Positions 24,613 to 64,000 of a stretch of DNA of 64,000 bases are shown piece by piece. Numbering within the stretch: the first letter of the stretch is position 1; each line of letters opens with the position of its first letter. The stretch covers positions 2,611,501-2,675,500 of the forward strand of contig NC_090711.1 in assembly GCF_040954835.1 (NCBI RefSeq), read 5' to 3'. The position numbers and the translations under genes are program-made. A model generated the notes under the pieces. The model was given only the letters and a program-made list of their open reading frames with translations, was not told the origin of the DNA and did no database searches. This DNA is from Lepisosteus oculatus (Eukaryota; Chordata; Actinopteri; Semionotiformes; Lepisosteidae).

Positions 24613-26520
24613 GTAAGTTTTTTTTTAAAGCGATATGATTGATGGTTGTATTAGATTGATTTTTGTTTAGCTTTGCATCGTTGAAAAACGTGCACGATTG
24701 GCCTTTCTTGGCGCTGTTTCGGAAGGAGGCCCTGCTTCTAGTTAGATAACTGTATTTTAAAAATCGGCCTTGTATCAGGTTAAAATCGAGTTTTGCACAC
24801 TGCGTTTAAGACGGCCGTGCCTCATCAAAGATGCTCGAAATGCGACTTGTAATTTTCTGTCCTGACCAGCGCCTTGTCACTTTTGAAAAGACAGCTTGAG
24901 GAGAAAAACATCTTTAAGGAGAATTAAAGTAAGCCAGACCTCATTAACTGGATATACTTTGATTATGTCTTAGTTTTATTTACATGTAACAGAACGTGCA
25001 ATCCACTTTTTAACTGGCACATATTAGACACACCCTTGACTTCATTGTCGACTCTTCCGGAATTTGAAGAGGATTAAACTGCGCCCCACTTTTTTGAACT
25101 GGTCTCAAATTGCCCTGTGTTGTATGAAGCTGATATGCTTTGAAGAATTTTTAAACTGATTTTATTTCCGGTTATAGTCAAGTGGGAAAGTCTGTGTAAT
25201 GTAATCAGTTCCGTCGTTTCAAAGGTTACAAAGGTGATCTAATAAGGTAGGTTTTCAGTTCAGTTCGGTGGCAGTGCTGATATTGCCCTTTTCAGACTTA
25301 TTTATTTCCGTACTTGTAGTGTTTCAGATTGAAATAACGCACTGCAGAAATCGCACACCTGTATCTGTGTTTAACATAAAATCAATCCAGCGGCTGCACA
25401 CTAAATACTGTAATTCAAACCCCCCTGTGTGGTTTAAAGCACTTCTGTTGATTGCGAATAGGGATGTGTGCCCGGAGTATCGCTGTAACTGAAACTGAAA
25501 AAAAAAGGGATTTCAGGATTTGACTTTGAGGAATAATTAGCAAGCTTTTATGACTGGGGTGAAGCAGAATACCAGGTAGTACAGTAACAACATATTCCAG
25601 CAACTGGTCTGTAATAAAACGTCCTCGTAGCCGTTCTTGTGTTCTTATGCATGCTAAAAAATAAGACAGTGGTAAGTAATTAAAGTAGTGCAACTATAAA
25701 CCTTTTCAGTATATCAGCTCTTAGTAACTAACTCCTTAGTTGTGTAATACTTGCTTAAAAGCTTGTAGAGGCTTTTCCCTGCCTGTGAGGGGTTCATTCA
25801 GTGGATCGCTCGACTGGAAGCGTCTGTTCCTCTCTCTTGCTCTGCGTCGAGCGGCAACAGACTTCCCTCTCAGGGTCGCAGCTTGTGTTTTGAAGATATT
25901 CAGCGGGACAGGGAGCCAGGCGGCTTCTGAGGAGTTTGCCGGGTCGGTGTCTGTACTTGCTCTGCTGCAGCCCAGGTGTGCTTTTCTGGGAATTCTGGTT
26001 TGACTGCGGGCTTGAGTTGCAGTTGGGCGTTCGGATTGGGCAGAGTGTGGTCCAGGCCCGAGCCACGGCTGCCCATCGGGCCAGAACTCGCCCTGGTTTC
26101 TGCTGCGGACAGGGGGACGAGAGAGCATGTGACTCCCCCATGCCCCCCTCCACATGGGCACTGCACCATCACAGGGGTCCCCACCCCAGCAGTGCTGGGC
26201 CCCACTAACACCTCAGGGTCTCAGTGGTCTGCAACCCCAGCCTGTCGGCCGGGAGTCCAGAGACTCCCCCACTATTACTGTGCTGCCCTGTTGTTGACCG
26301 GAGATCCCTAATCTACTTAATCTGTTGCTTCCATCTGGTGTGCCCGTATGCTGGATTCCTGTCGTTCATGCTGTACATACTATGAGCAATTCGTGTCATT
26401 TTTGCAGAAGGAGTGTAACTATGTATTGTCTAACAGGGAGTGTGGGAATCGGATGACGGGGGGTGATTCACAGTGAGCCCCTGAGGTGTGACGGTGGGGT
26501 TGTCCTGTCCTGTTTTGCAG
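24613..26520 (+). other. CPNE1: Intron before the first CPNE1 coding exon
   Basis: Bounded by the candidate donor at 24613 and the acceptor TGTTTTGCAG ending at 26520. No exon, RNA gene or recognisable repeat is seen in it. Confidence 0.5.
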
Positions 26521-33750
<7,230 letters not shown>

Positions 33751-33922
33751 GGAGGCCGAGCTGTAGGACCTTCTCTCACCACCAGGCGGCGCCACCTCCA
33801 TAGCATGCCACTATAAACAATTTACTTTAGACATATTTTTTTAGCGTATATGTATATATATTTTTTACTTGCAGAGAATTATTCGTTAGCATGTAATTGC
33901 CTTAACAAAATGCCTGAATAAA
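33751..33922 (+). other. CPNE1: CPNE1 proximal 3' UTR with polyadenylation signal
   Basis: AATAAA at 33917-33922 lies 167 nt after the stop, followed by a GCTGTTTGTTCTG stretch. A weaker ATTAAA at 36179-36184 with TGTGTTTTTATTG downstream could end a longer transcript. Confidence 0.65.
33779..33793 (+). promoter_or_regulatory. CTCF-like motif in the CPNE1 3' UTR
   Basis: CCACCAGGCGGCGCC matches the CTCF core (CCASNAGRKGGCRS) closely. Motif match only. Confidence 0.45.
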
Positions 33923-36274
33923 TCGACGCTGCTGTTTGTTCTGCAAGGAAGGTTTCTTAAACGTTGCACCAGCCCTTCACCAAGGAAGAAAAGTCACTTA
34001 TTTAGATTGAGCACTTTTCCTGATACCGACGTACAATCATGTTAAAAACTAGCTTCTATTGTGTGGATACAAATATCCCTTTTCACAGTATCGCAGTATG
34101 ATCCTTGGCCTTCTTTATTAATGTAAACCACACTGTGCTCTGTGTGAACTCTTAACCATGCAGTATAGCAAATGTAGCTTTTACATTATGCAATTTTCAT
34201 GTTCTGTGTGCATTGTGCTACAACACATGGTACCAAGATTAAGGGAATGTGTTACTGCGGTGATTCTCAGACACAGGCCCAAAGTACCCCTGTTGGATTG
34301 GATTTTGCTCCAGCTGTGCTCCTTGATTAATTAAGCTTTAGCCAATGCCTAATTTAACTGTTCTCAGCTTTCAGAAATGACTTTTTTTCCAAGAATTGTA
34401 GTGAACTGGTGCTTATTTGAGAGGCTTTAAAACGGCTGCTTTTCCTTCAGCTCTAAACTCATTGGTAATGAGTTAGTTATGTATACAAATAGCACTCTGT
34501 CAAAGTTAGAAGCGTGTATTGCTCGATATATCCCTTGGTTCAATTCCATCTTAGTAAAGTGAAATAAGAAGAATTCTGAAGTTCAGACTTTATCTTAGGG
34601 TTAATGCTAATTTCTAACCTTCACTTACTGTAGCGAGCAGTTTAGTGCTCCTTAAGCTTAATTAAGAAGGCGCTCATCTGGAACACACTGGGGTACTGGG
34701 AAATTCTACTTTACTGGAATCGCAGAAACTAGTGAGTCTCATCCTTATTGATCTCCTTTATTGTTATTCAAGATCCTGGATAACTTTGTAAAATGTGTGT
34801 CGTCATAGGTTTACAGCAGTCAAAGAATATTTGCATAAGTCCTCAAAGCTTTATAATTGTAGTCTGTCATATTGGAAAACACCTTTGGCATTCCTCTTGT
34901 TCTGTGTTCAAATCAGGTTAATATATTCCCTAAACATGAAGTGTCTCACTTTATATGTAGGGATACTGACTAACTCTCCAGTAAAAACAACATCAGCATT
35001 AGCTGTACTAATTAGTCTGTGTTAATGTCTGTTTCTGTTAAGAAACAAACCTGTAATCCTGATGAAGTCAGACAAGTGAGGATTTTTCAGCAATCCTGGT
35101 GGGGATCATTCTTACTCTACTGCTCTTTTAAAACAAGTGTTAAAATGCCACAGTCGGGAGTATGTGGAGATAGTCAAGTTCTAGGCCATTGTGCCAGTCT
35201 TCAGTCAGTGTGCCATTGACCCCAGTGTTTACACCCCTAGTGCTGAAGTTTTTTTTCGTGTAACAGTCTAAGCAATTGGCATCTGAAGAAATCCCTCAGC
35301 CTCTCATGCCAAATAATTTTTGCACTTTTGAGAAACTGGTATCAAACTGGTATGCAATGCAAGCTCTGTAGCAAATGCTTAAAATTTAAATTTACCAGAG
35401 ATGTTTTTCAGATCTGTTTCCTGTGTTTCTTGGTTAGAGTGGACCATTTTTTTTTACAGTTTTCCTTCTGTTTCATTTAAAACAAGTCGCTCTCCAACTT
35501 CACAAAAGACTCGCGTGACTTGCTGCCCGGCCTCTTGCAGACGGGGGTTCTGCATGTGAAGTTTTGTCCTGCGGGCCTGTAGGCAACGCCAGGCCTGCGG
35601 CTGCAGGCATCTTGCCTTTGAGGTGCAGGGCTTCGGGGCTTCAGCGAAGAGCCTGCTTTCTTCCTCTTCAGAGACATGCGCTTTATGCCAGTGATTCCCT
35701 CTCTGTGGTCCTGGGGACCCCCAGACTTGCCGGCTTGCATTCCACCTGAGTTCTACATTATGTACTTGAGCCCTTAATTGGCCAATAATAGGATGAGTTC
35801 GAGTCATTTTGTTTTCAGTTATTGATCATGTTAAGGTTTGCCTTTTGCACACATTTTGTGATTTTGACTAGTAAGTCTAGGGTCCAGTTCTGCTCAGTGA
35901 AGTAAAAGCTCAGGCTAGAAAAAAGTGCAGGACTGGGGTCCCTGAGATCAGGATTGAGGTGCCCTGCTTTGACCACTTAACTGTGTACCTCTTGGAGAAA
36001 TGCCAAGCACTTCTGAGATATTGATTTGATAGTCATGTAAGCATTAAAAGCCAAAATACCTTAAAAGGGGAAGATCTGAATGCAATAGAAAACAGTATTC
36101 TATGCACCCCCCTTTGTTAGCAACCCCAAACTGCAGAAATTACTTTTTGTAGCCTTTGCATATTTGATTTTTTTGGAAATTAAAACTTTGAGACTTAAAT
36201 TTTGCTGGTTGTGTTTTTATTGCTACATGCATTTCTTGTGTGTGGAATGTGGCTGAAGGGTTGCTACCAGTTGG

Positions 36275-36289
36275 CCACTAGATGGGGCA
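36275..36289 (+). promoter_or_regulatory. CTCF-like motif
   Basis: CCACTAGATGGGGCA matches the CTCF core on the + strand. It lies between CPNE1 and FER1L4. Confidence 0.4.
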
Positions 36290-36564
36290 AAAGTATTTGC
36301 GTTGGGAGTCCACAGACGGGGTAAGATATGTGCATTTGCTCAGCTCTGTAGTCTGCAGTAATGGCATTTGTAAGAGCGGGGGATTAAGCGACTCCAATGC
36401 AGAGGTTTTGGGTTCCTACTGGTTTTTGAGGTTAATTTCAGTTAACATCTGACCAAGACTTGTCCACTTAGTTTAAGTTGTTAAGGTCTGAGAGAATGAA
36501 GTTCCTAAGGACAGCAGTTCCCATATAGCACTGTCCCAGGTCACTGGCGATTCAAAAGGGAGGA

Positions 36565-36578
36565 GCGCCACCTACTGG
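36565..36578 (-). promoter_or_regulatory. CTCF-like motif, opposite orientation
   Basis: GCGCCACCTACTGG is the complement of CCAGTAGGTGGCGC, a near-perfect CTCF core on the minus strand. It faces the site at 36275-36289, about 290 bp away. Confidence 0.45.
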
Positions 36579-37864
36579 TCCACTAACAAGTCGCTTACTT
36601 ACAGCAGGAAAGAAAACCGGTTCAACTTGGAAATGTCCCTTCCCAGTACTGACCACGCCCAGCCATGTTCGAACCATAAGCTCCTCATGGTCTGCACCAA
36701 GGTCTCCTGACCTGCTGTTCTAGATCTGGTCAAAACGGCATCTCAGGGAAAGGAGCTGTTTGAGCCCTGAAAAGAAGAAAATATAAAAAATTGTGCACAA
36801 CACACTTGAGAAGCGCTGTTGCCAGCCTTGGCTGGGTTTGCAGGTTTAGTGCGATGCAGAACTCGTGAAGCTGAAAGTTCAGGAAAAATGGTGAGACTTG
36901 CTTGTGTTCCGGTGATGGAGCAACATAGCTGTCGATGTGTTTTAGTCAGTATCTGTATGTAACTCAAAATGCTGAGGGATTCACCTTTTCCAGCACAGCA
37001 GGACAACCAGCAGATTTCGGCAGGTATTTCCCAAGTGAATGCAATTGAAAGTTACGGACTGTTAATTTCTACGAAGTCACACAAGGTAGGATGGCAGGCT
37101 ATTAAGATCAGATTTTTATTGTTCCCTGAGGGGGATTTGTTTTGTACAGGGAGAAATTGGTAAGGATCTACACTTCAACAGAGCTGCTGACTCATCAGGG
37201 TTTTTCCCACCACCAGACTTCCTCTTAAGCAGGGACCTCTAACCCTGCTCCTGGAGAGCCCCATGTTGTTGGTCTTGTAGGTCACCTGTTACTAATGATA
37301 CCTTATGATCTAGTTACTGATCAATTAAGCAAGCGATATATTCATGGGACAGAACTCAGCAGGTCTGCAGGGGCTGAAGGACACTCAGTCTACAGCTTGG
37401 GTCGATCTCCGGATAGCTTCATCTTATTAAATCTACCTGCTGAACTGGTCCCAGTGACAATGCTGTAAGGAAGTGGCCGATTTCATGGTGACCTATAAGA
37501 GCTGCCGTGTTGTGTGTGTGTGTGTGTGGGAGTGGGGCTGGACAGTGGGATCGCACCGATAGGCTGACAGCAGGCTCGACTTCGCCTGCCTGCCTGTTTG
37601 CTTGGTTTAGAGGTAATTGCCCAGGGCCTCCTGTGTATCCAGTGTGCGTCGGTGAAGGAGGGATCCGTTCGGTCTGTAGCAGCCAAACCTGCTGGGCGAG
37701 TCAGCGGTTGAATCTGTGTCTCCCTGTAGCAGGGGAGGGGGCAAGAGTGGAGAGGGAAGGTGTCACAGCTCCCTCAGTCACTCCTCTGCACTCTGCGGGG
37801 AGGCAGTGAGATCACTGCAGGATGGAGGTTACCTGAGAGTCAGATCGGAGCAGGAGACGGGGGA

Positions 37865-37939
37865 GTGAGAGAGAGAGAGAGAGAGATATATATACAGTGA
37901 GCAACTGACCCCAGTTAGGGGCTGAGGAAAGTTTTCAAA
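37865..37939 (+). promoter_or_regulatory. FER1L4: Possible core promoter and leader of FER1L4
   Basis: A (GA)n run (37865-37886) passes into TATATATA (37887-37894), 46 nt before the ATG at 37940. If the TATA element is used, the leader would be only about 20 nt. The leader might instead extend further upstream. Motif evidence only. Confidence 0.35.
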
Positions 37940-63132
<25,193 letters not shown>

Positions 63133-64000
63133 GTGAGTCTGCCGGAGTCCTGGCTCAGTGCAGGCTGACCAGCAGAGAGTCAGCACGCGCGCCCTGCTGC
63201 TATCTGCACAGCCTGGCTCTGCCAGTGCCTTTGAGGACCTGGGATACTTATCAGCTCCCCATAGTCTTCTCAGTCAAGTCTTGAGCAACTCGGTTCAGTT
63301 AGAAGCTGTTATCTTTTTTTATGGATCACTGAAGTAACCCTAATGACCTATTTCCACACTGACATCCTCATGCTCCAGGCTTCTAGCTGGAAGGTTGTGG
63401 GTTTGAATCCCAGGTGAGACACTGCTGTTGTATCTGTGACCAAGACATTTCACCTAAATTGTACCAGCACATTACCCGTCTGTGTAGATGGGTGCAAATG
63501 TCAGTTGCTAAAGTCAGTGGATAAAAGTGTAAGCCAAATAAATTATGCCTAAGGGCAGATTTTTAAATCTCACTGGCCTGGAAGCTTTTTTAAAACATCC
63601 AGCTGCCCCATGATGTTTTCTACAGTTTCCGTTTGCTCCCCAGCCTCAGAGCTGCCTCTGCTTTCTCTCGGAGAGCTTTCATTCAGCGGCAGCTGTAGAT
63701 TTGCTTCAGAAGGCCCTGCTGGAACCCATGCTGCTGTTCGGATAATCACTAGTTTCTCATTGCCATAAAGCCCCCTGGGGAGCGTTAACAATCACATGCA
63801 CAACGGGGCCTTCTGTAAAACTGTCCTGCTGCTTTTACATTTGGCTCTTGCGTCTGTACTGCTGTGTGATTCAGGATTTCTTTTATTGCTTTGTTTTAAT
63901 GTACAGCGTTTGATTGGCAAAGAACACCTGCTTCTGTGTTTGTATACTATAAAGAGGCACGTTCCAGGTGCTGGGTCGCTGAGCATGCAGGACACTAAAA
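63133..64000 (+). other. Start of FER1L4 intron 31 (runs out of the window)
   Basis: Holds a copy of the second SINE family (63375-63548). No further exon is seen before the window ends. Confidence 0.6.
63375..63548 (+). mobile_element. tRNA-derived SINE, second family
   Basis: GGTTGTGGGTTTGAATCCCA (box B-like), CACTGCTGTTGTATCTGTGA and CAGTGGATAAAAGTGTAAGC match the family seen at 5290-5455. The tail is CCAAATAAATTATG. Confidence 0.75.

Larger units (their letters stand above)
33923..37864. other. CPNE1-FER1L4 intergenic region
   Basis: No gene is visible, only short chance frames. It contains two CTCF-like sites (36275-36289 and 36565-36578), a third lying just upstream in the CPNE1 3' UTR, repeat fragments with CTGCTCCTGGAGAGC near 37240, a (GT)n run (about 37508-37527) and a (GA)n run leading into the ferlin start. 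Confidence 0.6.

Overview
The window is vertebrate nuclear DNA, most likely from a ray-finned fish. The genes have many exons with GT-AG introns, vertebrate-type polyadenylation signals and CpG-rich promoters. The interspersed repeats are families typical of fish: tRNA-headed SINEs, a 5S rRNA-derived SINE, and the 3' end of a LINE with a GATA-type tail. I cannot name the species; a non-teleost such as gar, bowfin or sturgeon is possible but unproven.

Four protein-coding genes lie head to tail on the + strand, in the order known from human 20q11.22. (1) NFS1, the mitochondrial cysteine desulfurase, enters from the left; 11 exons (167-6795) encode the last 388 residues. (2) RBM12, a five-RRM protein, has its whole 893-residue reading frame in one exon (14947-17628). 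It lies inside the 5' region of (3) CPNE1, a copine with its coding exons at 26521-33750. The two probably share the CpG-rich promoter near 8.8 kb, as in mammals. A second promoter-like segment near 24.4-24.6 kb, after RBM12, could drive CPNE1 alone. (4) A type II ferlin, best called FER1L4 from position and sequence, runs from 37940 past the right edge. Thirty-one exons with fully consistent phases give 1313 residues so far.

The most unusual observation is in CPNE1. The exon encoding calcium-binding loop 3 of the second C2 domain is present twice in tandem (29258-29353 and 29407-29505). The copies encode clearly homologous but diverged segments, both in phase 0. The intron between them is only 53 nt, apparently too short to be spliced, so the two should be mutually exclusive. 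That would give two CPNE1 isoforms with different membrane- and calcium-contacting loops.

Non-coding points of note: a fold-back element nested in a 5S rRNA-derived SINE with a target-site duplication; three CTCF-like motifs between CPNE1 and FER1L4; a tandem duplication carrying two CRE palindromes in a ferlin intron; and minisatellites and a TG repeat placed close to ferlin splice sites.

The genes do not form one pathway. NFS1 supplies sulfur for Fe-S clusters, RBM12 is a nuclear RNA-binding protein, and CPNE1 and the ferlin are C2-domain proteins that act at membranes. Their adjacency is conserved synteny, not an operon. All exon boundaries were set by hand from splice signals, reading phase and remembered family sequences.
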